DNA of 64,000 bases from assembly GCA_019694455.1 (NCBI GenBank), contig JAIBBY010000006.1:59090-123089 (forward strand). The letters run 5' to 3'. The position numbers were made by a program, and so were the translations under genes. Of this stretch, positions 43,733-52,047 are shown piece by piece. The DNA is from Pirellulales bacterium. Its GTDB lineage: Bacteria > Planctomycetota > Planctomycetia > Pirellulales > JAEUIK01. Under the pieces are notes generated by a model. The model saw nothing but the letters and a program-made list of their open reading frames with translations. It searched no databases and was not told the DNA's origin. The stretch's first letter is position 1; every line of letters starts with the position of its first letter.

Positions 43733-44839
43733 CTAGCGCGCCGGCTGAGGCCGCAGGATAAAGACGGCCTGAACCCGTTCTGCCGATTCTTCGGGCACAC
43801 TGTCGCCGGCTGGCGCTGAGGCGTTTGCCGCTGGCAATGAGGCTGATTGCTCGGCGCCGGGCGCCGCGGCTGCCGCGCCGGCCAGCGATTTTTGTTCCGC
43901 CGTGCCGTCGCTTTTCGCCGCAGCGGCCAGTTGTGACTGCCGTTGGTCGGCAGGCTGGTCAAGCGAAGCGCTTAGCTCCGCTTCGGTCATTGCTCGATAG
44001 GCGAGCGAGCGCAAGGGGCCATCGGCCGCTTCGAGCGACGCCAACACACGATCAAGCTGTGCCCGATCTGCGGAAACGCGCAGTACAATCGGCGCGCCGG
44101 CGGGTCGCGCTTCGTCAGCGGCCGCAAGCGCCGCAGGGATCGCCCGCAGTCCCTGCTGGCTCAAGGCCGCTTCGAGCGCCTGCCGGGCGTCGTCGGTGGA
44201 AGCGACCGTCGCCTCGGCGACAAACAGATTGGGGAGCACGGCGGACTCGGCGGCCAAGGGCATCGATTCTGGTTCTTGCGCTGGCTCGGCACGCGACTTT
44301 CTGGCTCGCATCTGCACGTCTGGCGCTGAGTATTCGGCAGGCGGGGGAACGGCCGCTGGCGCCATTGCTGGAGCAGGACGATGAGGAGCGGCCTCATCTG
44401 CCTGATGGACTTCGTGCCGCTGTGCGGATTCTTTCGTGGCGGAATTGACCGCTAGCTCCGCCGTGCGGCGCGGCGACAGAAACATGACCACCAGCGCCGC
44501 GGCGGTGGCCAGCGCGGCGTAGGCTAACGGACGCCAACCGCGCCCCCCGGCGCCGAACCACGCGCCATCTTCGCTGGGCCGGGCCACATCGTCGCGCGTT
44601 ACGGGGCGATGGTCAGTGGAGTTGGTCGCGTTGATGCGGCGCAGGATGCCGGCGGCGTAATCGGCCGGCAGCGATTCGGCAGGCTGTTCGCGCAGGGCGC
44701 GGCGGATGGACTCTAGTTCCGCAAGGTACTGGCGCGCCGCCGGTTCGCTTTGCAGCAGCGCCTCGGCGCGCAGCCGTTCTGGTCCGGCGACTTCGCCATC
44801 GAGATACGCGCTCAGCAGTTCTTGATCGGCTTCTGTCAC
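43733..44839 (-). CDS. Anti-sigma factor, membrane-anchored
   Basis: A 368-residue probable anti-sigma factor of the adjacent ECF sigma. The N-terminus (LLSAYLDGEVAGPERLRAEA) is the typical short helical anti-sigma motif, without the HxxxCxxC zinc site. One membrane helix (LAYAALATAAALVVMFL) follows at about residues 105-122. The long C-terminal part is Ala/Pro/Glu-rich and low in complexity, with one more ordered segment (VLRVSADRAQLDRVLASLEA). The start overlaps the sigma stop by ATGA (44836-44839), as usual for sigma/anti-sigma pairs. A sensing role outside the membrane is inferred. Confidence 0.82.
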   Translation of the reverse strand: MTEADQELLSAYLDGEVAGPERLRAEALLQSEPAARQYLAELESIRRALREQPAESLPADYAAGILRRINATNSTDHRPVTRDDVARPSEDGAWFGAGGRGWRPLAYAALATAAALVVMFLSPRRTAELAVNSATKESAQRHEVHQADEAAPHRPAPAMAPAAVPPPAEYSAPDVQMRARKSRAEPAQEPESMPLAAESAVLPNLFVAEATVASTDDARQALEAALSQQGLRAIPAALAAADEARPAGAPIVLRVSADRAQLDRVLASLEAADGPLRSLAYRAMTEAELSASLDQPADQRQSQLAAAAKSDGTAEQKSLAGAAAAAPGAEQSASLPAANASAPAGDSVPEESAERVQAVFILRPQPAR

Positions 44840-45426
44840 AGCATGTCCTGCTCAATCGCCGGCAACAGCTTGGCGCGCAACTCTTGCCGCGCGCGGAAGA
44901 TCCGGCTGCGCACGGTGCCGATTGGCAGCCCCAGCAACTCGCTAATCTGTTCGTATGACCATTCTTCCATTTCGCGCAGCGCCAGCACCTGCCGATGTTC
45001 TTCGCTCAACGACGCCAGGGCGCGGCGCACCAGTTCGGCTCGGTCGCGCCGCGTCTGGGCGGCGTCGGGACTGCCATCGGCGCCGACGCGGTCGACGACG
45101 CTGGCATCCCAATCGGCGAGCGATATGGCGGGGCGGCGCCGGCGGCGTTGACTCAGCATTTGATTCACGGCGATCCGGTACAGCCAGGTGTAAAAGCCGC
45201 TGGCATGCTGGAAGCTGGAGAGCTTGCCAAACGCCTGCAGCCATGCGTCTTGCGCCACATCGGCCGCCTCATCTGGCGAGCCGCAAAAATGGAGCAGACC
45301 ACGATACAACCGATCCTGGTAACGCCGCACCAACTCCCCGAACGACGCGGTCTGACCTTCCAAGGTCTGGTCGATCAGCGCTCGATCGGTGGGTTCGATG
45401 GCGGCAGTGACCTGAAGTTCTGGCAT
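44836..45426 (-). CDS. ECF RNA polymerase sigma factor (RpoE-like)
   Basis: A 196-residue ECF sigma. Region 2: LIDQTLEGQTASFGELVRRY, DRLYRGLLHFCGSPDEAADV (core contact), then FYTWLYRIAVNQMLSQRRRR for -10 recognition. Region 4: RALASLSEEHRQVLALREME, then SYEQISELLGLPIGTVRSRI. It is closer to classic RpoE/SigW types than the sigma factor at 30325. It is the first gene of the pair, overlapping the anti-sigma gene. Upstream there is a TATAAT box and a GGGAA-AAG-TTCCC palindrome. Probable response: envelope or oxidative stress, which cannot be told from sequence. Confidence 0.92.
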   Translation of the reverse strand: MPELQVTAAIEPTDRALIDQTLEGQTASFGELVRRYQDRLYRGLLHFCGSPDEAADVAQDAWLQAFGKLSSFQHASGFYTWLYRIAVNQMLSQRRRRRPAISLADWDASVVDRVGADGSPDAAQTRRDRAELVRRALASLSEEHRQVLALREMEEWSYEQISELLGLPIGTVRSRIFRARQELRAKLLPAIEQDML

Positions 45427-45443
45427 TTCGACGCGGCGCCGAT

Positions 45444-45473
45444 GGGAAAAGTTCCCGCACTGCGGCCATTATA
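45444..45473 (-). promoter_or_regulatory. Promoter region of the RpoE-like sigma gene
   Basis: On the minus strand TATAAT (45473-45468) lies 42 bp before the ATG. The palindrome GGGAA-CTT-TTCCC (45456-45444) follows it, 18 bp before the start. The GGAAC core of the palindrome is similar to the -35 element of many ECF promoters, so autoregulation is possible, or the palindrome may be an operator in the 5' UTR. Confidence 0.4.
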
Positions 45474-45533
45474 GGGGGAATTTTGCGGGCCGCCCCATAT
45501 GGCCATGGCGCCGGGAATTGTATGCGTCGCTGG

Positions 45534-46154
45534 TTACTTTCGCTGGCGGCGTTCGCGTTCGTAGCGAATGCGGCAACCGCGAGCGACTGTTTCCTTCACT
45601 TGAGGGGGGACTCCCGTCAGCGCCGCGGCGATGGCGGGCTCCAGGTAGTTGTTCTTTGCAAGCGCGGGATTGCTGTTGTCGTCCATACCGCCCATATAAA
45701 CGATCTTGCGGTCACGATCGAGCACGAAGAACTCTGGGGTGAAGTTCGCGCCGTACTGCTTGGCGATCTGCTGAGACTGGTCATACAGATAGGGGAAGTT
45801 GAATCCCTTGCTTGCGGCGCGCTCCTGCATCTTGTCGAGCCGGTCGGCCTCGATCTTGTTGACGTTGATGGCCACCAGCGCGACCTTGGCGCCTTCGCCC
45901 GTGTGCTTCTTGGCGAGCGCCACAATGCGGTCTTCGTAGTCGACCGCCACCGGACAGCTATTGCAGGTGAAGACGACGACCACGACCTGCTTTTCCTGGA
46001 GATCGGCCAGCGAGTGCTGTTTGCCATCGACCCCCGGCAGATCGCTCCAGGCGGGGGCGGCATCGCCGATGTTGAGCACGTCGTTGTATTCACCAGCCAG
46101 GCAGGCGGCGGCGAGCAGGAGCCAGATTCCGATGGAACACATGAGACCACGCAT
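45534..46154 (-). CDS. Exported thioredoxin-like (TlpA/redoxin) protein
   Basis: A 206-residue secreted thioredoxin-fold protein. A signal peptide (CSIGIWLLLAAACLAGEY) precedes AHPC-TSA-like motifs: GDAAPAWSDLPGVDGKQHSL, then FTCNSCPVAVDYEDR with a CNSC redox pair in place of the usual WCxxC, VAINVNKIEADR and NFTPEFFVLDRDRKIVYMG with the cis-Pro. It probably reduces or oxidises extracytoplasmic disulfides or peroxides. The C-terminus is basic (ERERRQRK). ATG 46154 has GGAG 9 nt upstream. It lies upstream of the sigma gene on the same strand with a 107-bp gap, transcribed toward it. Confidence 0.85.
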   Translation of the reverse strand: MRGLMCSIGIWLLLAAACLAGEYNDVLNIGDAAPAWSDLPGVDGKQHSLADLQEKQVVVVVFTCNSCPVAVDYEDRIVALAKKHTGEGAKVALVAINVNKIEADRLDKMQERAASKGFNFPYLYDQSQQIAKQYGANFTPEFFVLDRDRKIVYMGGMDDNSNPALAKNNYLEPAIAAALTGVPPQVKETVARGCRIRYERERRQRK

Positions 46155-46377
46155 CTTCGTTCGCTCCGACATGCCGGGACGCATTTTTGATACCGAGGCA
46201 GACAAAGGGCTGTTGTCTAACCCTGCAAGGTCCGCGTTTCCGGGGCTTCCGTCGGTCGCCCCTCAGCCATTGGCTAGCGAGGACTTGCTATTTATGTTTG
46301 CACGTTACGTTAGACATCTGACCGGAGCGAGGCAAGCGCCTGGCGTGGCAATGACATGGACAATTCAAGGAGTCAGC

Positions 46378-46962
46378 ATGCAGGTTGGTCCCGTAACGCT
46401 CATCGGTCGTCACGTGCGGCTAGAACCGTTGTCGCCAAGTCATTACGAACGGCTGGTCGCGATCGGCGCGCAGCAGGGGATTTTCCGCTGGTTTCCGTAC
46501 GAGATCGAAGCGGCCGAGAATCTGACCCTGTATTTGCACGGGTGTCAGGCGGCGATGCAGGCCGGCACGCTGATCGCCTTTGCCACGATCGAACAGGCGA
46601 CCGATTCCCCGATCGGCGCGACGTGCTTTTTGAACATCGACTCGGCGCACCGCCGGCTGGAAATCGGCGGCACCTGGGTCGCGCCACCGTGGCAACGGAC
46701 GGCGGCCAACACCGAGGCCAAGTATCTGCAATTGCGACACGCTTTTGAAACACTGGGCGCCGTACGGGTGGAATTCAAGACCGACTCCTTGAACGAGCGC
46801 TCGCAGGCGGCGCTGGCGCGGATCGGCGCGGTGCGGGAAGGAACGCTGCGCAGTCACATGATCTGCCCCGGCGAGCGGCTGCGCGATAGCGTGTACTTTA
46901 GCGTGATCGCCAGCGAATGGCCCGAAGTGAAGCAACGCTTGGAACAGCGCCTGGCGGGTTAG
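46378..46962 (+). CDS. GNAT N-acetyltransferase (RimJ/RimL-like)
   Basis: A 194-residue GCN5-related acetyltransferase. It has LIGRHVRLEPLSPSHYERLV at the start, FATIEQATDSPIGATCFL, RRLEIGGTWVAPPWQRTAAN (the acetyl-CoA entry region) and VRVEFKTDSLNERSQAALAR, which is characteristic of RimJ/RimL-type proteins. It probably acetylates an N-terminus or small amine using acetyl-CoA in the cytoplasm. ATG 46378 has AAGGAG 5 nt upstream. It ends 4 bp inside the oppositely oriented monooxygenase gene. Confidence 0.87.
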   Translation: MQVGPVTLIGRHVRLEPLSPSHYERLVAIGAQQGIFRWFPYEIEAAENLTLYLHGCQAAMQAGTLIAFATIEQATDSPIGATCFLNIDSAHRRLEIGGTWVAPPWQRTAANTEAKYLQLRHAFETLGAVRVEFKTDSLNERSQAALARIGAVREGTLRSHMICPGERLRDSVYFSVIASEWPEVKQRLEQRLAG

Positions 46963-48347
46963 GCGGGAGTCAGTTGCGAGGGAGAGGCGGCAGCCGCCCG
47001 GGCCGCCACCGGCAGCGGATTGCCCGCCTCTCGCGCGCGGCGGGCGCCGCGTTTCCATTCTTTGTCGAGGTCATGTTTGTAGAGGTAGTTGTCGATCTGC
47101 ATCGTATGTCGCTTCACGCCGACAAAATCGCCATTGAACCGCTTGTCGTCGGCGGCGATCGCGGCGCGCATTTCGGCTTCGCTCGGCAGCGCGTATTCGC
47201 CCGCCAGATAGGCGGCGAGCCAAGGCGCCTGAATCTCGACAAACTTGATGATGCTGGGGACGGCCTGGGCGAAGCCGACAAACAGCAGGTTGGGCAGGCC
47301 GGGGTGAAACGCCCGTTTGAACAACGGAAACACGTTGTCTGGCGCCGACAAGAACGACTCGTCGAAGAACGGGAACGTGATCTTGTAGCCGGTGGCGTAG
47401 ATGATCGCGTCGAACTCCTCGGCGGAGCCATCTTCGAAGCGGACCTTGTCTCCCTCGAGTCGTTGGATGTTGGGCTTCACGCGAATATCGCCCGAACCGA
47501 CGCGAATCAAAAATTCGCTCGACACCGTGGGATGGGTGGCCCAGAGCTTGTGTTTGGGTTGCGGCAGTCCGTAGCCATCCATACGGCCAATCGCCAAACG
47601 AATCATCAGCGACCCGAGCAGGCGCTGCGGCCAGAGCGGCAGCCAGGGCTTGGTGCGAATCAAACGGTCAACCGGCTGGCCAAAGAGATACTTGGGGATG
47701 ATGTAGGCGCCACGGCGAGTCGACACGACCAGGCGCGCGGCGACGCCGCGATGCCCTAATTCGCAGGCGATATCCATGGCGCTATTGCCGACGCCGACCA
47801 CCAACACCCGCCGGCCGTGCAGATCGTGGGGAGTGAACGAATCGATGTACTCGTGCGAGTGAAGTTGAATTCCGTCGAACTGGCCGGGGAACGCCGGTTC
47901 TGGCCAGCGTGGATCCCAGTGATGGCCGTTGCAGACAATCAACACGTCATGATGAACAAACTCGCCGCCATCGAGCGTGAGTCGCCAGAGGCCATCGGGC
48001 AATCGCTCCGCGCGCTGGACGCTGGTATTGAACCGCACCCGCTCACGCACGCGGAAGTGATCGGCGAAGTCGTTGAAGTATTGGCAGATTTGCGTGTGAT
48101 GCGGAAAGTCGGGATAGTCGTCTGGCATGGGGAAATCGTCGAACGCCGACGAGTAGCGCGACGAATCGATATGCAGCGAGCGGTAAGCGCTCGACATGCC
48201 GTTCTTGTTGCAGAAGACCCAATTACCGCCGATCGCATCGCTCTTTTCGTAGAGGACACACGGCATGCCGCGCTCGATCAAGGCCTTGGCCATGGACACG
48301 CCGCTGATGCCGGCGCCGATGATTGCAATCGAAGGATAAGCTGGCAT
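46959..48347 (-). CDS. Flavin-containing monooxygenase
   Basis: A 462-residue FAD- and NADPH-dependent monooxygenase. FAD loop: SIAIIGAGISGVSMAKALIE. FMO fingerprint: FPGQFDGIQLHSHEY. NADPH loop: RRVLVVGVGNSAMDIACELG. Further conserved IIYATGYKITFPFFDES. Family members insert one oxygen into N-, S- or carbonyl substrates; the substrate is unknown. Length and layout are standard. The start ATG 48347 is directly followed by the FAD strand. It shares four bases with the GNAT gene at its stop (convergent). Confidence 0.9.
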   Translation of the reverse strand: MPAYPSIAIIGAGISGVSMAKALIERGMPCVLYEKSDAIGGNWVFCNKNGMSSAYRSLHIDSSRYSSAFDDFPMPDDYPDFPHHTQICQYFNDFADHFRVRERVRFNTSVQRAERLPDGLWRLTLDGGEFVHHDVLIVCNGHHWDPRWPEPAFPGQFDGIQLHSHEYIDSFTPHDLHGRRVLVVGVGNSAMDIACELGHRGVAARLVVSTRRGAYIIPKYLFGQPVDRLIRTKPWLPLWPQRLLGSLMIRLAIGRMDGYGLPQPKHKLWATHPTVSSEFLIRVGSGDIRVKPNIQRLEGDKVRFEDGSAEEFDAIIYATGYKITFPFFDESFLSAPDNVFPLFKRAFHPGLPNLLFVGFAQAVPSIIKFVEIQAPWLAAYLAGEYALPSEAEMRAAIAADDKRFNGDFVGVKRHTMQIDNYLYKHDLDKEWKRGARRAREAGNPLPVAARAAAASPSQLTPA

Positions 48348-48423
48348 GGCTGTCTCTGCCGTGCGGGGAAATCGAACTGAGGAGCGCGTTTACTTTAGCA
48401 AAGTGCCGGCCCGCTTCGCCAAA

Positions 48424-49008
48424 CTATTCTGCCTTCGCCCCAACAGCCGGATCCGTGTCAAAAGGCGGCGCCACTTTTTGCTCGCGGATGCGGATCGGTC
48501 CCTGGCAACATTCGCACACTTTCAGCTCGAACATCGGGATCGCGCAGATGTCGCACCAGTAGTCCAGTTCGTACTTGCCGTCGCCCTTGAGCGTGTACAC
48601 GCGGATCACCTGCACTACTGGGGCGGTATCGAAACGGCGGACCAACAACTCGACCGGAATGTCGCGAATGCGCTCGTCGAGCCAGAAGCCGCGCCCGCGA
48701 GCGTCTTTAACGAGCGGATAGAGGCGGCCGTCGGCAGTTTCCAGGGCGCAATACGCCTGGGCCGCATCGGCGTCGGTCTTGATGCCGTGCAAGCGCTCAA
48801 GCGCCTCGGCCAGCCAGACGACCTTTCCGCGCAGCGATTCAGTGCTGTAGGTCGCCTGAGTTTGCTCGCCGGGCGGTCGCTCGGCGGCGGTATCATCTGC
48901 GCGCGCAGGGGCGAAAGTCAGCGACGCGGCAAGCGACGTGGCCGCCGCGAACGCCAGCCAAAGCGGGATGTGAGCTTCCAAACGGCAACTAGCGGCGAGC
49001 GCGCTCAT
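48424..49008 (-). CDS. Exported protein with two CxxC pairs
   Basis: A 194-residue protein of unknown function. The hydrophobic start (IPLWLAFAAATSLAASLTFA) is probably a signal. The middle is helical (RGKVVWLAEALERLHGIKTD). Near the end WCDICAIPMFELKVCECCQG has two CxxC pairs (a likely zinc or metal site). VIRVYTLKGDGKYELDYWC precedes it. Start ATG 49008 overlaps the preceding gene's stop as ATGA (49005-49008), so it is coupled to the gene at 49667. It may be the metal-binding partner of that protein. Confidence 0.7.
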   Translation of the reverse strand: MSALAASCRLEAHIPLWLAFAAATSLAASLTFAPARADDTAAERPPGEQTQATYSTESLRGKVVWLAEALERLHGIKTDADAAQAYCALETADGRLYPLVKDARGRGFWLDERIRDIPVELLVRRFDTAPVVQVIRVYTLKGDGKYELDYWCDICAIPMFELKVCECCQGPIRIREQKVAPPFDTDPAVGAKAE

Positions 49009-49667
49009 TCTTGTCCGTGCCCAACCACAATCAGCCGCACGGGGACGTCGGTTCCGTCTTTTCCCTTGCCCGTGAAGCTCAACGTCCACCATTCGCTTTC
49101 CTCATCGTGCTCCAGGGCCGGCTCGCTGGCGGCTTCGGGGGCGCGCTGTAGATAGAAGATAGCGGGGTGTGTGGTCTCGGCGGCCTCGGCGCTGGCCTTG
49201 AAAAGCGCCTCGGTGTCGAGCGGCGCGGTGGATTGATCGTCGGCCGCGGGGAGCAGCAGGAAGAAATCGCGCGTTGGCGCCGTGCCGACATGATTGCCAT
49301 CAACCGGTTGCCGACCGTAGCGCACCGTATAGACGCCGGTCTTGATCTCCTGATCGCGGAAGTCGGCGCCTTTCGACTTGAAGCGGGCCACGCCCACCAG
49401 GCTGCCGGGGACCAGCGGGTAGATGATTTCGTTCGTGGCCGAGAAGCCTTCGGCGGTGGACCACTCCTTGGTCGGCCAGAACTCGAGATAGGCGCGGCTC
49501 CCCTTGGAGATCTTGACGCCCGATTCGCCCAATTGGGCGGCAATCTCGGCGGCCAGGTCGGCTGTGGGTGGACCTTCGCTGGTGGCCTCGACTTTGTAGT
49601 CGGCGCCAAGCGCGCCGGCGACGAACGAGAGGGACAAGACCAAAGTGAACATCGCGCACATTCTCAT
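49005..49667 (-). CDS. Exported protein of unknown function
   Basis: A 220-residue secreted protein: a signal peptide (CAMFTLVLSLSFVAGALGAD) is followed by one beta-rich domain with KISKGSRAYLEFWPTKEW, EIIYPLVPGSLVGVARFKSK, then GVYTVRYGRQPVDGNHVGT and TRDFFLLLPAADDQSTAPLD. This resembles DUF-type planctomycete proteins that report on sugar or heme surfaces, but no named domain can be claimed. ATG 49667 has GGAG 10 nt upstream. It is the upstream gene of a translationally coupled pair with the CxxC protein. Confidence 0.65.
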   Translation of the reverse strand: MRMCAMFTLVLSLSFVAGALGADYKVEATSEGPPTADLAAEIAAQLGESGVKISKGSRAYLEFWPTKEWSTAEGFSATNEIIYPLVPGSLVGVARFKSKGADFRDQEIKTGVYTVRYGRQPVDGNHVGTAPTRDFFLLLPAADDQSTAPLDTEALFKASAEAAETTHPAIFYLQRAPEAASEPALEHDEESEWWTLSFTGKGKDGTDVPVRLIVVGHGQE

Positions 49668-49917
49668 TGCTTTGCTTCTCCGCCAGAGTTGCGCGGCCGC
49701 TTGTGGCCGCTGCTGGAACCCGCTCATTATAGACCGCGCGAAAAGACAGCGCAAAACGGGCATCTAGAATCACTTGCGCCGGGCAGGCGGATTGGGGACA
49801 TTGCCTGTTTGGGGCCGCGTCGCCACTCACTTGGGATGCCGACAAGTCAGGGGTATAACGGGCGCTGGTGGCTCTGACGTTCGCAATTCATCATCCCGCT
49901 TGACCAGGAGACCGACG

Positions 49918-50430
49918 ATGGCCGTGGCGCAAAACACAACCCGCGAGTCAAAGGTCAACACGGCCAAGGCGAGCGGACGGCGATCAGTGCGATACAACTC
50001 GATCGACGATTTGCTGGCCGATGCCGAGCGGCTGGCGAAGAGCCCGCATCGCACGATCGGCAACTGGTCGCTGGGCATGATCCTCAAGCACATTTCCGAC
50101 GCGTACAAAATGGGGCTCGACGGGGCGGCTTTCATGGCGCCGTGGCCGCTGCGCTGGTATCTGCGGACCTTCATGAAGCAGCGATTTTTGCAGGGGCCGA
50201 TGCCGGCTGGCTTCAAGTTGCCCAAGCGGGCAGCTTCGCTGCTACCGAGCGAGACCAGCCCGGCCGATGGGCTGGCCGCCTTACAAAAGGTGACGAGCCG
50301 CTGGAAAAGCGAATCGCAACGCGCGATTCACCCGGCCCTGGGCAACCTGACTCCGGCGGAGTGGGACCAGTTGGAACTGCGGCATGCGGAACTGCACATG
50401 AGCTTTGTGCTGCCCGAATCGTCAGGCTGA
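49918..50430 (+). CDS. DUF1569 (DinB-superfamily-like) protein
   Basis: A 170-residue protein matching the DUF1569 pattern: SIDDLLADAERLAKSPHRTI, GNWSLGMILKHISDAYKMGL with the first candidate metal His, LRWYLRTFMKQRFLQGPMPA, then DQLELRHAELHMSFVLPE with further His residues. These resemble the three-His metal site of the DinB/YfiT four-helix fold. Reaction unknown; related proteins are thiol-dependent S-transferases. ATG 49918 has AGGAG 7 nt upstream. It stands alone, followed by the VTT gene 33 bp later. Confidence 0.82.
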   Translation: MAVAQNTTRESKVNTAKASGRRSVRYNSIDDLLADAERLAKSPHRTIGNWSLGMILKHISDAYKMGLDGAAFMAPWPLRWYLRTFMKQRFLQGPMPAGFKLPKRAASLLPSETSPADGLAALQKVTSRWKSESQRAIHPALGNLTPAEWDQLELRHAELHMSFVLPESSG

Positions 50431-50462
50431 TTGCCCACACCATGGCGATCAAATGACGTACG

Positions 50463-51104
50463 ATGGCGCCTATGCGCGGCAACTGGTTTTTGGTGGTGGT
50501 GATCGGGTTGGCGCTGGCGGCGCCGATCGCGCCGTTCTTGCTGTGGGGATCTCATCTGGAGCCAGCAATTGAAAGCTGGCTCCAGCAGCGTCACTCCCCT
50601 TGGCTGATCGCCGCCGCGGTGATCGGCTTGCTCTCGGTGGACGTAGCCCTGCCGATCCCATCGAGCTTTGTCAGCACCTATGCGGGCGCCGAGTTGGGCA
50701 TGGTGGCGGCGACCATCGTGAGTTGGCTGGGCATGACCCTAGGCGCAAGCATCGCGTTTGCGATGGCAAGGGTCGGCGGCCGTGCGGCCGGCAGCGCCGA
50801 TCTGGAGGGGATGGAGACTGCCGCTCGCCGGTTGGGCGCCCGGCTTTTGGTGCTCACGCGCGCGCTTCCGATCTTGGCGGAAGCGAGCGTATTGGCGCTG
50901 GGGGCGCTGGGACTCTCTTGGCGAAGGTTCTTCCCGGCGGTGGCGCTGTCGAATCTGGGGATTGCCGCGATTTATAGCGTGTTTGGCGCGTTGGCCCGCG
51001 AACAGGAGGCGGTTGTTCCGGCGATGGCCGCCTCGGTGGTGGTTCCATTGGCGGCGGCGGCGCTGGTGCGGTGGCAATGGACAAGGCCGCTCGCCAAAGA
51101 TTGA
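50463..51104 (+). CDS. VTT-domain (DedA/TVP38-like) membrane protein
   Basis: A 213-residue membrane protein with about five to six hydrophobic helices. The central GLLSVDVALPIPSSFVSTYA and GMTLGASIAFAMARVGGRAA are typical of VTT/SNARE-associated (DedA-like) proteins: a re-entrant loop with a Pro and an acidic residue, then G-x-x-x-G helices. VLTRALPILAEASVLALGA matches the second conserved block with Arg. These proteins flip or transport phospholipids or carriers (undecaprenyl phosphate in DedA). Starts ATG 50463 or 50472. Confidence 0.8.
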   Translation: MAPMRGNWFLVVVIGLALAAPIAPFLLWGSHLEPAIESWLQQRHSPWLIAAAVIGLLSVDVALPIPSSFVSTYAGAELGMVAATIVSWLGMTLGASIAFAMARVGGRAAGSADLEGMETAARRLGARLLVLTRALPILAEASVLALGALGLSWRRFFPAVALSNLGIAAIYSVFGALAREQEAVVPAMAASVVVPLAAAALVRWQWTRPLAKD

Positions 51105-51192
51105 GACAAAAGTCGTGCTTTCCCCCCTAATGGCTGCTACGCTCGTGGACAGCTTGGCATTCGATAACCCTCAAGCGAGCACGAGGTGATCG

Positions 51193-52047
51193 ATGCATCG
51201 AAGGATTCGCCGCTGGGCGTGCGCGCGCTGTGCTGCGCGCTGCGGGGCCCTGGCGTTGCTGCTGGTCTTGGCGAGTAGTTGGGCTCCGCCGGCGCGCGCC
51301 GATTATTGGACCGCCGCGGTGACGGGGGATTCACAGGCCGATAGTTACGCCTTCCTGATGCCGCAGGAAATGATGCGCGTCGGTTTGCCGCCGCTGTACT
51401 TTCGTGTCACTTCGGGCGGAGCCACTTCATCGATCTACCTGGGGCAGGAAACCGACACCCACGCAACGCCGCCACGAGCTCATAACTTCGCTGCGGACGC
51501 GATTGCTGGCGGCGCGGACGTAGTGCTGGTCACGCTGGGAGACAACGAGGCGTTTCGCAACCAGTTTGAGCAGTACGAAAGCAACATGATCGAGATCGTC
51601 TCGCAATTAATGCAAGTCCTGCCGCCGGAGCGGATTGTGCTGTCGACGAATATTCCGATTCTCGACAACCCCGACAAGCCATATTACGCGGAGGCGGGCG
51701 CGAGACTGCGCGATCAATTCAATCCGTTTGTGCGCGAGCTTGCGGCGGCGACTGGCGCGTCGCTGGTCGATTTGGAAACGACCATTCAGCAGCAGCCCGA
51801 TTGGCAGAGTTGGTACAGCGAGGACATTGTTCATCCCGGCTTTATCCATTTGTGGGCACGGCAAGGACAAGATTTTCCGGGCTTGCGCTTTGTCGCCTCG
51901 CAATTCTCCGAGAAGATCGCGTCCATCTTCGCGGCGGAGCAAAACACCAACAGCGTGCCCGAGCCAGCAACATGGACACTGTTGGCGCTTGCGCCGACCG
52001 TGTGGCTGGCGGCGCGACGTGGCGGTCGGCGCGGCGCGTCAGGTTAG
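51193..52047 (+). CDS. PEP-CTERM SGNH-type hydrolase
   Basis: A 284-residue surface protein. A signal peptide (CGALALLLVLASSWAPPARA) precedes an SGNH/GDSL-like domain: AAVTGDSQADSYAF supplies the block I Ser, VLVTLGDNEAFRNQF stands where the G-x-N-D block should be, and SEDIVHPGFIHLWA supplies the D-x-x-H catalytic Asp and His. Asn in GDNEA follows Asp instead of preceding it, a shift from canonical GxND. The end VPEPATWTLLALAPTVWLAA plus basic residues is a PEP-CTERM tail, so it is anchored or released by an exosortase. ATG 51193. Convergent with the ABC permease, with a 9-bp overlap of coding ends. Confidence 0.78.
   Translation: MHRRIRRWACARCAARCGALALLLVLASSWAPPARADYWTAAVTGDSQADSYAFLMPQEMMRVGLPPLYFRVTSGGATSSIYLGQETDTHATPPRAHNFAADAIAGGADVVLVTLGDNEAFRNQFEQYESNMIEIVSQLMQVLPPERIVLSTNIPILDNPDKPYYAEAGARLRDQFNPFVRELAAATGASLVDLETTIQQQPDWQSWYSEDIVHPGFIHLWARQGQDFPGLRFVASQFSEKIASIFAAEQNTNSVPEPATWTLLALAPTVWLAARRGGRRGASG

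Noticed and set aside
43630..43962. Longer N-terminus for the transglutaminase
   Set aside because: It would overlap the anti-sigma gene's end and precede a clear signal peptide at 43629.
45961..46377. Longer start for the GNAT protein
   Set aside because: The upstream residues are a shadow of the minus-strand thioredoxin-like gene; ATG 46378 has AAGGAG 5 nt upstream.
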